A stretch of 64,000 nucleotides of DNA from Bailinhaonella thermotolerans (GCF_003594875.1 NZ_QZEY01000001.1:310001-374000), one strand, 5' to 3'; shown: positions 25,106-34,658, counted from the first letter of the stretch. Made by a program: numbers and translations. The notes: generated by a model from the letters alone, not told the origin.

Positions 25106-26287
25106 TCAGCGGCCGGCGCGCTGGGCGGCGAGGAAGTGGCGGCGGGCGTCCTCGCGGAGCCGGGGGTCGAGGAGGACGTCCGAGGCCGTGCGGGCCAGCG
25201 CCTCGGCGGCGGCGAGGAGCGCGGCCCGCGCTCGCGGGCTCGCGGCGGCGGCGGCGAACTCCGCGGTGTGGTCGGAGATCTCCGGGCCGGTGATGGCGAC
25301 CAGCGGGTGGATGGTCGGCACGGCGGTGCTGACGTTGCCGATGTCGGAGGAGCCGAGGAAGACGCCGGGTTCCGGCGGGTCGGCCGGGATGCCGGCGTCC
25401 GCCAGGTGCGCGGTGAACCGGCCGGCGAGCGGCGGGTTGTCGCGGAAGTGGTCGTAGACCGGGCCGGCGGCACGGACCTCGGCCGTGGCTCCCACCGCTC
25501 GGGCCGCCCGCTCGGCGTGGGCGGTGATGGTCTCGCGCAGCGCGGCGAGGCCGGCGGAGGTGGGCGCGCGTACGGCGAAGCGCGCCTCGGCGCGGTCGGG
25601 GATGATGTTGGTCGCGGTCCCGCCGTGGGTGATGATGCCGTGGATGTCGTTGCCGGCGGTCAGGCGCTCGTTCTCCTCGGTGATCGCGGTGAAGGCCCGG
25701 ACCAGCGCGTGGAGCGCGTTGATCCCGTGCTCGGGGTCGCCGGTCGGGTGCGCCGCGCGGCCGCGCATGGTGACGGTCACCTCGGCGAACGCCGTCAGGA
25801 CCGGGGCGGGCCAGGTGCGCCCGGCGGGGTGGAACATCAGCGCGGCGTCGACGCCGTCGAACACGCCGTGCTCGACCTCGATCACCTTGCCGCCGCCGCC
25901 CTCCTCAGCCGGGGCGCCGACGGCGAGCACGGTGCCGTCGAGCCCGGGCAGCGCTTCGGCCAGGGCGAGCGCGGCGCCGAGTCCGGCGGCGGCGATGAGG
26001 TTGTGGCCGCAGGCGTGCCCGAGGCCGGGGAGCGCGTCGTACTCCAGGAGCAGCGCGACCCGGGGCGTACGGCCGCGGCCGAAGGCGCCGGTGAACGCGG
26101 TCGGCAGCCCGGCGACGCCGCGGGTGACGGCGAAGCCGGCCGCCGCCAGCTCTCCGGTCAGCACCTCGGCGGCGTGGTGCTCGGCGAAGGCCGTCTCGGG
26201 GCGCGAGTGCAGATCCGAGCTCACCTCCCACAGCCGGTCGGCCAGGCCCGCGATCGCGGCGTGGATCCGGGCGTAGCGGTCGGTCAT
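25106..26287 (-). CDS. M20 family amidohydrolase
   Basis: A 393-residue metallopeptidase-like amidohydrolase of the M20D type (AbgB/IAA-amino-acid hydrolase-like). Metal site residues are visible in EYDALPGLGHACGHN (about 82-96) and in the PAEEGGGGK loop that carries the catalytic base. The dimerisation domain begins near RGRAAHPTGDPEHG, and GSSDIGNVSTAVPT near the C-terminus supplies the last metal ligand region. Cytoplasmic, with no signal peptide. ATG 26287 overlaps the VOC stop by ATGA, so the two are co-translated. Substrate is an N-acyl amide of unknown identity. Likely under the divergent GntR regulator. Confidence 0.92.
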   Translation of the reverse strand: MTDRYARIHAAIAGLADRLWEVSSDLHSRPETAFAEHHAAEVLTGELAAAGFAVTRGVAGLPTAFTGAFGRGRTPRVALLLEYDALPGLGHACGHNLIAAAGLGAALALAEALPGLDGTVLAVGAPAEEGGGGKVIEVEHGVFDGVDAALMFHPAGRTWPAPVLTAFAEVTVTMRGRAAHPTGDPEHGINALHALVRAFTAITEENERLTAGNDIHGIITHGGTATNIIPDRAEARFAVRAPTSAGLAALRETITAHAERAARAVGATAEVRAAGPVYDHFRDNPPLAGRFTAHLADAGIPADPPEPGVFLGSSDIGNVSTAVPTIHPLVAITGPEISDHTAEFAAAAASPRARAALLAAAEALARTASDVLLDPRLREDARRHFLAAQRAGR

Positions 26288-26697
26288 CGCGGCCCCTCCG
26301 CCGGGTAGCAGATCAGCTCGATGAGGTTGCCGTCCGGGTCGCGGGTGTAGACGCTGCGGCCCGCGCCCCGGGCCCCCTCCTGGTCGACCGGCCCGAACTC
26401 GACCGCCTGGCCGTGGGCGAGCAGGTGCCGCCGCGCGGCCTCGGCGTCGGCGTCCCAGACGAAGCACAGGTCGAGCGCGCCCGGCCGCGCGTCGGCCGCG
26501 CGCGGCGCGAGGTCCCCGCCCGCGTCGTGCACGTTGATCTTGTGCGTGCCGAAGTGCAGGACGGGGTGGTCGGCCTCGCCCCGCCGCCACCGGTCCAGGT
26601 CGCGCACCTGGGCGCCGAGGACCCGGTGGTACCAGTCGAGTGTGGCGGCGACGTCCTTCGCCACCAGCACGAGGTGATCGAACCCTGCGACGGCCAT
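26284..26697 (-). CDS. VOC family (glyoxalase-like) protein
   Basis: A 137-residue vicinal-oxygen-chelate protein with two beta-alpha-beta-beta-beta repeats. Metal-site candidates are His in FDHLVLVAKD near the N-terminus, His in VLHFGTHKINVH, and Glu in DPDGNLIELICY near the C-terminus. The TRDPDGNLIEL motif is typical of fosfomycin-resistance/catechol-dioxygenase relatives. I use ATG 26697 because the palindrome and promoter occupy the bases upstream of it. It is first in a two-gene operon with the M20 amidohydrolase. Reaction unknown. Confidence 0.85.
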   Translation of the reverse strand: MAVAGFDHLVLVAKDVAATLDWYHRVLGAQVRDLDRWRRGEADHPVLHFGTHKINVHDAGGDLAPRAADARPGALDLCFVWDADAEAARRHLLAHGQAVEFGPVDQEGARGAGRSVYTRDPDGNLIELICYPAEGPR

Positions 26698-26715
26698 CAG
26701 CGCATCAGCCCCATC

Positions 26716-26729
26716 TTTGGTCGACCGAA
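26716..26729. promoter_or_regulatory. GntR-type operator upstream of the VOC-M20 operon
   Basis: TTTGGTCGACCGAA, a near palindrome around TGGTCGACC. It shares 12 of 14 positions with the site at 26826-26839. It lies about 20 bp downstream of a reverse-strand promoter with TTTACG (26773-26768) and TACCGT (26750-26745) separated by 17 bp, so a bound protein would block elongation. Confidence 0.68.
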
Positions 26730-26785
26730 CTCCGCTGAACCGAGACGGTACATCCTTCACGGATCATCGTAAACAGCAGGAAGCG

Positions 26786-26839
26786 TTGACTCCGGACCGC
26801 CGATCATGCTTACGTGAGCGAGCGATTTGGTTGACCAAA
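26786..26839 (+). promoter_or_regulatory. GntR gene promoter with operator
   Basis: TTGACT at 26786-26791 is a good -35, with a weaker -10 around TTACGT (26810-26815). The palindrome TTTGGTTGACCAAA at 26826-26839 follows, about ten bases into the message. The matching site on the other side (26716-26729) implies that one regulator controls both divergent units. Confidence 0.62.
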
Positions 26840-26877
26840 AGGCAGGAACCCTCGGTTCCGGTGACGAGAGGCCGATC

Positions 26878-27603
26878 ATGCAGGATCCGCCGGCGGACGA
26901 GCCCGCGCGGCCGAAACCCCTGGGCAGCCTGGGCGCCGGGGTCACCGCCGACCTGCGCGACATGATCATCTCCGGTGCCCTGAAGCCGGGCCAGCGGCTC
27001 ATCGTCCAGGAGCTGGCGGACCACTTCGCCACCAGCCGCGGCCCCGTCCGCGACGCGCTGCGGGCGCTGCGCGCCGAAGGGCTCGTCGAGCCGCACGCCG
27101 GCCGGGGCGTGCGGGTCGCCACGCTGACCGCGCGGGAGGCCGCGGAGACCATCGCCGTCCGCCAGGCCGTCGAGCCCGTCGCGGCCCGCTTCGCCATGAC
27201 CCGGCACGGTGACGACCTCCGCCGCGAACTCGACGCCCGGCTCGGCGCGATGCGCGAGGCCGCCGCCGACGAGGACTGGAGCGCCCTCGTCACCACCGAC
27301 ATGGACCTGCACGGCGTCTTCTACGAGCTCTCGGATGTCGGGCGGCTGCGCCGGCTCTGGGACGGCATGCGCCTGCCGCTGCTGCACACCTTCCGCCTGC
27401 ATCGCCACTACTACTCGTCCGCGCGGACCCTGCTCACCGAACACGAGAACCTGGTCCGCCTGGTCGGCATGGGCGACCCCGGCCTCGTCGGGCACTTCCT
27501 CCACCGGCACATCGGCGGGCTCGCCGACGACCTGACCACCCGCCTCGGCGACGAGTCCGCGCCGTTCGCCCCCACCCGCGTCGACGACCACCCGCCCGCC
27601 TGA
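26878..27603 (+). CDS. GntR family regulator (FadR/FCD subfamily)
   Basis: A 241-residue regulator: an N-terminal winged helix (about 15-80, with LIVQELADHFATSRGPVRDA) and a C-terminal all-helical FCD ligand domain. Metal-binding candidates in the FCD domain are in TDMDLHGVFYEL, TEHENLV and HFLHRHIGG. ATG 26878 has GAGAGG six bases upstream; an upstream GTG would start inside the operator. Divergent from the VOC-M20 operon with two matching TTTGGT-n-GACC palindromes between them, so it most likely represses both units and responds to the amide or its product. Confidence 0.92.
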   Translation: MQDPPADEPARPKPLGSLGAGVTADLRDMIISGALKPGQRLIVQELADHFATSRGPVRDALRALRAEGLVEPHAGRGVRVATLTAREAAETIAVRQAVEPVAARFAMTRHGDDLRRELDARLGAMREAAADEDWSALVTTDMDLHGVFYELSDVGRLRRLWDGMRLPLLHTFRLHRHYYSSARTLLTEHENLVRLVGMGDPGLVGHFLHRHIGGLADDLTTRLGDESAPFAPTRVDDHPPA

Positions 27604-27712
27604 ACCCGCCCCGCCCCCCATCGGACGAACGCCCGCCCCGCTGAACCGCGCCCCCATCTGAGGGTGGAGTCGTGGGCGAGGCCGCCGTTCGGCGAATTGG
27701 TCCTCTGATCAC

Positions 27713-27741
27713 GGAACCGAAAGCGGCAGATCATGCGATAG
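27713..27741 (+). promoter_or_regulatory. ECF-type promoter of the sigma factor operon
   Basis: GGAACC (27713-27718), the hallmark -35 of ECF sigma promoters, is followed after 17 bp by CGATAG (27736-27741). The ATG at 27750 is eight bases further, giving a leaderless or nearly leaderless message. This fits autoregulation by the encoded sigma factor. Confidence 0.6.
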
Positions 27742-27749
27742 ATCAAGAT

Positions 27750-28367
27750 ATGCACCCGTTCTTCACGCGACGCCGCGAACCACCTCCGGTCGGTCCCGAC
27801 AGCGACGACGCCGGCCTTCTCGCGAGCGTCGCCGCCGAGCGGGTGGAGGCGTTGAAACTCCTGCACCGGCGGCACGCCCCCTGGCTGCGGGCCCGGCTGG
27901 CCCGCCGATGCGCGGACGCCGACGTGGTGGAGGACGCGATCCAGGACACCTTCGTCGCCATCTGGCGCGACGCGCGCCGCTACCGACCCGAGCAGGGTGA
28001 GGCGGCCGCGTGGATCTGGACGATCGCGATCCGCACGCTCATCTCCGCGCTGCGCCGTACCGGGACGGTCCCGCAGGTCACCGCGATCGAGGACGGGCAC
28101 CCGCCCTGGGCGTCGCGTCCCGGGGCGCGCCAGGCCGCGGACCTGATCACCGAGTCGGCGGAGGACGTGGTCCTGGTCGGCGTGGAGCATGGTGACCTGG
28201 GCGACGCGCTCGCCAGGCTCTCCCCCGACCTGCGCGCGGCTCTCCAGGCGACCGTCCTTGACGGCCTCACCACACGCGAGGCCGCCCACCTCCTCGGCGT
28301 CCCCGAGGGGACCGTGAAGACGCGCGTCATGCGGGCCAAGGCCCGGCTCAGGGGGTATCTCGTATGA
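27750..28367 (+). CDS. ECF-subfamily RNA polymerase sigma factor
   Basis: A 205-residue sigma-70 family protein with only regions 2 and 4. Region 2 spans roughly 28-95 (ADVVEDAIQDTFVAIWRDA is the helix 2.2 core). Region 4 is near the C-terminus with LTTREAAHLLGVPEGTVKTR. I start at ATG 27750, just downstream of the ECF-type promoter; a GTG at 27672 with GGAG nearby is an alternative and would add 26 residues. Its stop overlaps the anti-sigma start by ATGA. The operon continues into an ABC transporter, so the regulon likely includes it. Confidence 0.92.
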   Translation: MHPFFTRRREPPPVGPDSDDAGLLASVAAERVEALKLLHRRHAPWLRARLARRCADADVVEDAIQDTFVAIWRDARRYRPEQGEAAAWIWTIAIRTLISALRRTGTVPQVTAIEDGHPPWASRPGARQAADLITESAEDVVLVGVEHGDLGDALARLSPDLRAALQATVLDGLTTREAAHLLGVPEGTVKTRVMRAKARLRGYLV

Positions 28368-29196
28368 ACCGGCCGTGGCACCTGCCCGAGGACTTGATCG
28401 AACGTTATGTGACCGGCCGCCTGGAACCGGCTCAGGTGCTCTCGGTGGAGAGCCATCTCGCCCGGTGCGAGCCCTGCCGCGCGGCGGTGCCGTACGAGCG
28501 GGAGTGGCTCGCCGCGAGCTGGGAGCGAATCGAGGATCTGGTGGACCGGCCCAGGGCACGGCCTGTGGCGCGGCTCCTGCGCCGGTTCGGCGTCCCCGGC
28601 CATGTGGCCACGCTCCTCGTGGCCACTCCCGCTCTGGCCCGGGGATGGCTGGTCGCGGTCACCGCGGTGACGGCCTTCGCCGTGGCGGCCGCCCACCTGG
28701 TCGGCCGGGACCCCGCGGCCGCCTTCGACGGGCTGCTGCCCTTCCTCGTGGCCGCCCCCGTGCTGCCACTGGCGGGCATCGCCGTCGCCTACGGACCCCG
28801 GGTGGATCCCGTCCACGAGACGCAGGCCGCCACTCCCCTGGCGGGCGCCAGGGTCCTGCTGCTGCGTGCGCTCGCGGTGCTGGTCACCGCGATGGCGCTG
28901 ACGGGCGCGGCGACGCCGCTGCTGCCCGGCCCGCCGGGGCTGACGACGGCGTGGCTGCTGCCCGCTCTCGCGCTCACCGCGACGACCCTGGCCCTGTCGA
29001 CCTGGTTCCCGCCGCCGGTCTCGGCCGCCGTGCTCATCGTCGCCTGGCTCGGCGCGGTGCTTGCCTCCACCGAACTCGCCGGTGACGGGCTGGCGCTCTT
29101 CTCCCCGGCGGCCCAGGTCGTGTACGGCCTGGCCGTGGCGGCCCTGGTTCCCCTCGTCTACCTGCGGCGCGCCCGCTTCGATCCCGGAGAATCCCG

Positions 29197-29200
<4 letters not shown>
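28364..29200 (+). CDS. Membrane anti-sigma factor with zinc-finger domain
   Basis: A 278-residue protein. The N-terminal about 60 residues form a ZAS/zf-HC2 anti-sigma domain with ESHLARCEPCR (His-x3-Cys-x2-Cys, about 29-39). Six or so hydrophobic helices follow. It should hold the ECF sigma factor at the membrane. The large multi-pass part, rather than a single TM and a sensor domain, is less common and suggests that it senses a membrane state or couples to the ABC transporter. It overlaps both neighbours by ATGA. Confidence 0.88.
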
Positions 29201-30050
<850 letters not shown>

Positions 30051-30054
<4 letters not shown>

Positions 30055-31547
30055 TCCTTCGGTCATTGTTCCTGTTCGAGGTTCACCGGCTGCTGCGCAG
30101 CCCGCTCTGGTGGGGCGCGGCCGTACTCTGCCTGGGGTTGCGGCTCCTGGCGACCTGGCCGTGGCTGCCCGACATGAGCGTCGATCCGGCGAGCACGTCG
30201 GGCGCCATGCTGCTCCTCGCGGTGGCGGTGATGACCACCGCCAACCTCGCGACGTCCCGGGACACCCGGCATGGCATGCCGCGGACGCTCGACGCGCTTC
30301 CCGGCCGCGCCGCGGAACGGACCAAGGCCGCGACCCTGGCGGCCGTGGCCGTCAGCACCGGGATCGCGCTGCCCGTCATGCTCTGCTACCTGCTGGCGCG
30401 CCTGGCCATGGGCCCGGTCGCGGGCGCGTTCGATCCCTTCGAGGCGGTGGGCGGAGTCCTGGCCGTGCCCTTCGCCGCGGCCCTGGGCGCCCTGCTCGGG
30501 AGGTGGACTCCCTCGCTGGTCGCCGTTCCCGCGGCGGCCTTCCTGATCGGCGCTCTCACCTGGCTGAACAGTCAGCAGGGCGGTTACGGGAGCTGGTTTC
30601 TGCCCGTCGTGCTCTTTCACGGGCCCGATTGGCCGCAGCGGCCATCGGTCTTGCACGCCGTCTACCTCCTGGCCGCCATCGCCCTCTTCGCGGCCCTGGC
30701 CCTGCTCCGGCACGGGGCCGGGCCGGTGCGCGTGATCGCGGTCCTCACCGCCGCGGCCGTGACGGTGCCGGCGGGGGCCGCCGCGACCGCCGCCGCTCCC
30801 GGGCCGGAGATCAACCGCCGGTCCGTGACCACGCGGGCGGATCCGGCCGCGATGCCCGGCGCCCTGGACGCCGGCGTCCGGCGGCGCTATTTCGGGCCGG
30901 ACGCGCGGCGGTGCGAGACGCACCACGCCGTCACCTACTGCGCCTTCCGCGACTACGCCGCGTGGATCCCGTCGTGGGTCTCGGCCGTGAACCCCGTGAT
31001 CCAGGCGCTGCCCCCGGCCGAGCGCCGCCGGCCGCCGGTCGTCCGGCAGACGACCGACACCTGGTTCGGCGCGGAGGGCGATGAGGGGCGGTCCATCCGC
31101 ACGTTCATGGTGTGGGGACGGGCCGGAGCCGAGGACTCCCACCGCGCCGTGCTCGCCTCCCAGGTCATCCGCTCCGTGCTGGGCCTGCGCCCGCCGGGGA
31201 CCGGCTGTGACGTGCGGGGCCAGGCCCGGGCCCTCGTGGCGTTGTGGCTGCTCGGCCACGTCGTCCCGCCCGCTCCGCCTGAGGACCGGGAGATCCGGGT
31301 GGGCTCCTCGGTCTTCATGCCGGAGCAGTCCCGGCTGGGCATGATCCGGTACGGCACGGCCGAACTGGGGTATGCCCGCGAGCTGCTCGCGATGCCGGAC
31401 GCGCGGCGACGCGTCTGGACGCATTGGGACACCCTGATCAAGCCCGGGACCACGGTCGGCCAGGCGCTTCCCCTGCTCGGGCTGCGACCGCGGTCCGAGC
31501 AGGGGAAGCGCCTGGCCGAGCCCGCGAAGGGGCGGCCATGCTCGTGA
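30051..31547 (+). CDS. ABC transporter membrane subunit with large C-terminal domain
   Basis: A 498-residue protein. The first about 250 residues contain six or seven hydrophobic helices of ABC-2 permease style. The remaining 240 residues look soluble, with two conserved-looking cysteines in CETHHAVTYCAF (about 284-295) and a third near 385. Topology places this domain outside the membrane. I do not recognise it as a named family. It follows the ATPase with an ATGA overlap and overlaps the next membrane protein by ten bases. Confidence 0.82.
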
Positions 31548-32155
31548 TGCAGTTGATCAGGCCGATCGTGCGGGCGATCGACTGGATCCCCCTCGCGGTC
31601 GCGGGGACGCTCGCCGTGATGATGGCCTCCTTGGTCGAGGCGGGTTCCGCGTTGAGCGTCGGAACCGCTTTCACCCTGCTCAGGATGATGGGCGTGATGC
31701 TGGGCGCCGCCGCCGGATTCGCCGTGATCGACGAGATGGCGGCGAGTACGGGCGCGGCCCCGGTGTCCCGCCGGCTCCTCCAGTGGCTGCGCTGCGGCCT
31801 CGGGGGCCTCACCGCGGGGCTGTCGTGGGGGACGGCATGCGCCATCGCCGCGGCCAGGCTGCCCCAGGGCGGACAGCTCAAGGTGGCGGGGATGGCGGCC
31901 GAGGCCGCCGTGTGCGTCGCGATCGGCCTGCTCACGGCATCGGCCGCCGGGCGCGCGCACCACGGCAGGGCGGCCGCTCTGGCGGGCATGGGCGGCCTGC
32001 TCGTGATCGCCTCGGTGAGCCTGGTGCTGCGCGGGCCGTACTGGCCCTGGCTCTATCCGGACGAGGAGAACTGGGAGGTCGTGCACTACGGGTGGCTCGC
32101 CGTGCTGCCGCTCGTGCTCGCCGCGTTGCACCGGGCGAACCGGGATCTTCGCTGA
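31538..32155 (+). CDS. Multi-pass membrane protein, last gene of the sigma/ABC operon
   Basis: A 205-residue hydrophobic protein with about six transmembrane helices, including ALSVGTAFTLLRMMGVMLGA early on, and a PYWPWLYPDEENW loop near the C-terminus. ATG 31538 overlaps the end of the upstream gene and is preceded by an AGGGG ribosome-binding stretch inside it. Probably a second permease subunit of the ABC transporter, by position and size. No recognised family. Confidence 0.78.
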   Translation: MLVMQLIRPIVRAIDWIPLAVAGTLAVMMASLVEAGSALSVGTAFTLLRMMGVMLGAAAGFAVIDEMAASTGAAPVSRRLLQWLRCGLGGLTAGLSWGTACAIAAARLPQGGQLKVAGMAAEAAVCVAIGLLTASAAGRAHHGRAAALAGMGGLLVIASVSLVLRGPYWPWLYPDEENWEVVHYGWLAVLPLVLAALHRANRDLR

Positions 32156-32352
32156 CGAGACGTGCGCGGGGCGCTCCGGCGGGATCGGCGACGAGAGATC
32201 GGCGTCCCGCACAGGCCGGCGCAGCCGTCCGTCCCCCCGCCCCACCGGCCGGCCGGGGTCCCGCGCCGCGTTATGACGTCGCCCTCGCGGTGGCGGGCCC
32301 GGCCCGACGGGCGTACGGCTCGCCGCCGCGGCCGGGTGGGTGGGTAGGTGGG

Positions 32353-32670
32353 TCAGTGGAGGAACTTGAGGCCGACCACGCCGCCGATGATCAGGGCCAG
32401 GCAGAGGAGGCGGGCGGCGGTGGCGGGCTCGTGGTGGAAGATCATGCCGTACAGGGCGGTGCCGACCGCGCCGATGCCGACCCAGATGGCGTAGGAGGTG
32501 CCGATGGGGATGGCGCGCATGGCGTAGGAGAGGCCGGCCATGCTCAGGACCAGGGCGACGACGAACAGGACGCTGGGGCGGAGCCGCGACAGGCCGTGGG
32601 AGGCGTCCAGGGCCGCGGCCCAGACGGTTTCCATGATGCCGGAGACGATGAGGACGATCCAGGCCAGCAC
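32353..32670 (-). CDS. sugE: Small multidrug resistance protein, Gdx/SugE type
   Basis: A 105-residue, four-helix SMR transporter working as a dimer in the inner membrane. The essential Glu14 in helix 1 and Trp63 are present. WVGIGAVGT (63-71) is the signature of the SugE/Gdx branch, which exports guanidinium, rather than the Qac/EmrE branch. GTG 32670 has a GGGGGGAG Shine-Dalgarno, but that sequence is paired in a strong hairpin (see 32678-32709). It is preceded by a VOC gene on the same strand, 124 nt away. The guanidinium role is family knowledge, not shown here. Confidence 0.9.
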   Translation of the reverse strand: MLAWIVLIVSGIMETVWAAALDASHGLSRLRPSVLFVVALVLSMAGLSYAMRAIPIGTSYAIWVGIGAVGTALYGMIFHHEPATAARLLCLALIIGGVVGLKFLH

Positions 32671-32677
32671 GACGCGC

Positions 32678-32709
32678 TCCCCCCAAGGAATTCCGACAGT
32701 TCGGGGGGA
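32678..32709 (-). promoter_or_regulatory. RNA hairpin sequestering the sugE ribosome binding site
   Basis: In the transcript, UCCCCCC (32709-32703) pairs perfectly with GGGGGGA (32684-32678), which is the Shine-Dalgarno. The stem continues as GAA/UUC across a 3-nt bulge, leaving a nine-base loop. This blocks translation unless opened. It does not match any guanidine riboswitch class that I can recognise by eye. Confidence 0.6.
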
Positions 32710-32794
32710 TCACGCTAAGTCGCCTACCGCCAACGTACTCGATCAGCGGGCACGTCCTCATCGCCGGGGCCCGGCGGGCGGTCGCCGGGGGTGG

Positions 32795-33205
32795 TCAGGA
32801 CCGGGGCTGGGTGATGTTGAACATCCAGGTGATGCCGAAGCGGTCCACGAGTGAGCCGGCCTCGTCACCCCACGACTGCTCGCCCAGGGGCAGCGTCACG
32901 ATGCCGCCGGCGGACAGCCTCTCGAAGTGGCCGCGGAGTCCGGCGTCGTCACCGCCGAGGAAGACCGCGACGTTGTTGCCGGGAACGTGAGGCATGTCCT
33001 CCCGCACGTCCCACGCCATCAGGGTGTAGCCGTCCGGCGTGCGGAGGGTGGCATGCATGATCCTGTCGGGGTGCGGCACGTCCGCCGAGCCGTAGTCGGC
33101 GTACGTGCCCATCTCCAGCTCGCCGCCGAGGACGTCCCGGTAGAACTCGATCGCCTGCCGCGCGTCGCCGTTGAAGGCCAGGCACGGGTTGAGTTGAGAA
33201 CCCAT
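32795..33205 (-). CDS. VOC family protein, PhnB-like
   Basis: A 136-residue protein of the PhnB/YdcF-type VOC subfamily. It begins QLNPCLAFNGDARQAIEFYR and ends near LVDRFGITWMFNI, the usual first and last elements, with EMGTYADYG and HPDRIMHATL between them. The family has glyoxalase folds but often no demonstrated activity. ATG 33205; upstream is AAGGAGC at an ordinary distance. Possibly co-transcribed with the SMR exporter downstream. Function unknown. Confidence 0.88.
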   Translation of the reverse strand: MGSQLNPCLAFNGDARQAIEFYRDVLGGELEMGTYADYGSADVPHPDRIMHATLRTPDGYTLMAWDVREDMPHVPGNNVAVFLGGDDAGLRGHFERLSAGGIVTLPLGEQSWGDEAGSLVDRFGITWMFNITQPRS

Positions 33206-33623
33206 CTGATGCTCCTTCCGGTGAGTGAACGGCCAGGCCGCGGCGGTGCCGCCGCCTCACCGGACCTGGCGGCGCCCGGCCGCCGAGGTCCGGCCGGGCG
33301 GATTCCGCTCGCGCCCGGGCCGTGGGGAGTGACCGCCCAGGGTCTGAGAGATCACGCAGTCGATCCTCTCGGCCAATCACGACATCCTGTGTCGTGTATT
33401 CCACGGGATTGTTCGCATGCGCGCCGTACCGCTCCCGCCGCCGGTGCCGCGGGAGCGGTACGGCAGGCGCGATGGGACGGTCCCGCGCGTTACGGCATCG
33501 GCGCCTTTTCTCTGCCCGTTATGCCTGTCGGCGGGTGGTGGGCTGGCGGATGATGGGATGCCGGGCTCGATGCGGGTCCGGGCGCCTGGGGCGACGGCCT
33601 CGCCCCTGGGGAAGGGGGCCGGG
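33206..33623. other. Intergenic region holding an inverted repeat
   Basis: No supported gene in 418 bases between the divergent VOC and Arg/Asp-repeat genes. A perfect palindrome CACGACA-tcctg-TGTCGTG lies at 33378-33396, with the symmetry of a TetR-type operator. It is about 170 bp from the VOC start and 230 bp from the other. The rest is unstructured to my eye. Confidence 0.55.
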
Positions 33624-34658
33624 ATGCTGGACGAGCAGGAGGCCAGGGCCCTCGCGGCGCTGCTGGAGCGGGTGGCCGAGCGGACCGCGGGCGACGGGCT
33701 GGACGGCGACGCCGGGCGGATGGCCGCGGTGCTGCGTGAACGCCTCGGCCGGGTCCGGGCGGGCGGCCGGGACACGACGCCCCCGCCGGGCGGCCCGGAC
33801 GCGACTGCCCGGCACACGGGGGCGGGCGAGGACGCGGCGGCGCGGGATGAGGCGGCCGACCGGCGCGATCTCGCCGCCGGGCGCCGTGATGAGGCGGGTG
33901 CGCTGCGCGATGCCGCCGCCGCCGAGCGCGGCGCCCAGGCTCAGCGGGCGCAGGCGGCCGCCGATGACGCCGAGCGCGCCTTCCACGACCTCCTCGCCGC
34001 CGCCGAACCGCGGGACCGGGCCGCCGCGCGCCGCGATCGCGCGGCCGACGGGACCGAGGCCGCCGCGCGCCGGGATCGGCTGCAGGCACGGCGCGACCGC
34101 GAGGCGAGTACGGAGGATCGGGCCGCGGCGCGGGCCGACCGGCGGGCGGCGCGGGCCGATCGCGGGCGATCCGCGCCCCTCTGGCCGGACGCGGCGTACG
34201 GCGGCGCGCCCGACGGCGAACTCGGCGGCGCGCTGGACGGCGGGCTCGGCGGCGGGCTGGACGGCGGGCTCGGCGGCGGGCTGGACGGCGGGCTCGGCGG
34301 CGACCCGGGTGGCCGGGAGAGCCGCCTCCTGGCGGAGCTGCGCCAGACCCGGGCGCGGGCGCAGGAGGTCGCCCGGCTGTGCGAGCAGGCGCACCGGAAG
34401 GGGTTACGGGTCCACCAGGACGTCGTGGCGGCCCTGGGCCGGGCCGCCCAGCTCGCCCGGCGCATCTCGGAGATCACCCACCGCCGGGAACCGGGGGGCG
34501 CTGCCAGGCTCGGCCCACAAGGCGGAGACGGCGGCGTGAAGGTCGGCGCCACCATGGTGTCCCCGCCGTCCCGGCCCGGCGTCCCAGGCCCGCGGGTCGT
34601 ACGCCCACCACAGGAATGTGTCGGTCAGGATGGCCCTCCTGACGGTTACGTAATGTAG
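33624..34658 (+). CDS. Arg/Asp-repeat coiled-coil protein with a TTA codon
   Basis: A 344-residue low-complexity protein. Residues about 45-195 are dense in AARRD/AADRRD-like heptad-like repeats (for example EPRDRAAARRDRAADGTEA), predicted to be a long charged helix. A Gly-rich GLGGGLDG block (about 200-223, from the DNA repeat at 34221-34292) follows, then a helical C-terminal part (ESRLLAELRQTRARAQEVA). No signal or TM segment. ATG 33624 has GGAAGGGGG upstream. Leu261 is encoded by TTA (34404-34406), rare in such genomes and the target of developmental bldA control in streptomycetes. Similar Arg/Asp-repeat proteins occur in actinomycetes without known function. Confidence 0.7.
   Translation: MLDEQEARALAALLERVAERTAGDGLDGDAGRMAAVLRERLGRVRAGGRDTTPPPGGPDATARHTGAGEDAAARDEAADRRDLAAGRRDEAGALRDAAAAERGAQAQRAQAAADDAERAFHDLLAAAEPRDRAAARRDRAADGTEAAARRDRLQARRDREASTEDRAAARADRRAARADRGRSAPLWPDAAYGGAPDGELGGALDGGLGGGLDGGLGGGLDGGLGGDPGGRESRLLAELRQTRARAQEVARLCEQAHRKGLRVHQDVVAALGRAAQLARRISEITHRREPGGAARLGPQGGDGGVKVGATMVSPPSRPGVPGPRVVRPPQECVGQDGPPDGYVM
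34221..34292 (+). repeat. 24-bp tandem repeat inside a coding sequence
   Basis: Three contiguous 24-bp units starting CTCGGCGGCG encode GLGGGLDG-type octapeptides; the first has one substitution (GCG for GGG). Being in frame, copy number changes would alter only the linker length of the Arg/Asp-repeat protein. Confidence 0.85.

Noticed and set aside
32678-32790. Possible guanidine-I (ykkC) or mini-ykkC riboswitch before sugE
   Set aside because: I looked for the paired ACGR loops and the ykkC core and did not find them. Only the Shine-Dalgarno hairpin is supported.
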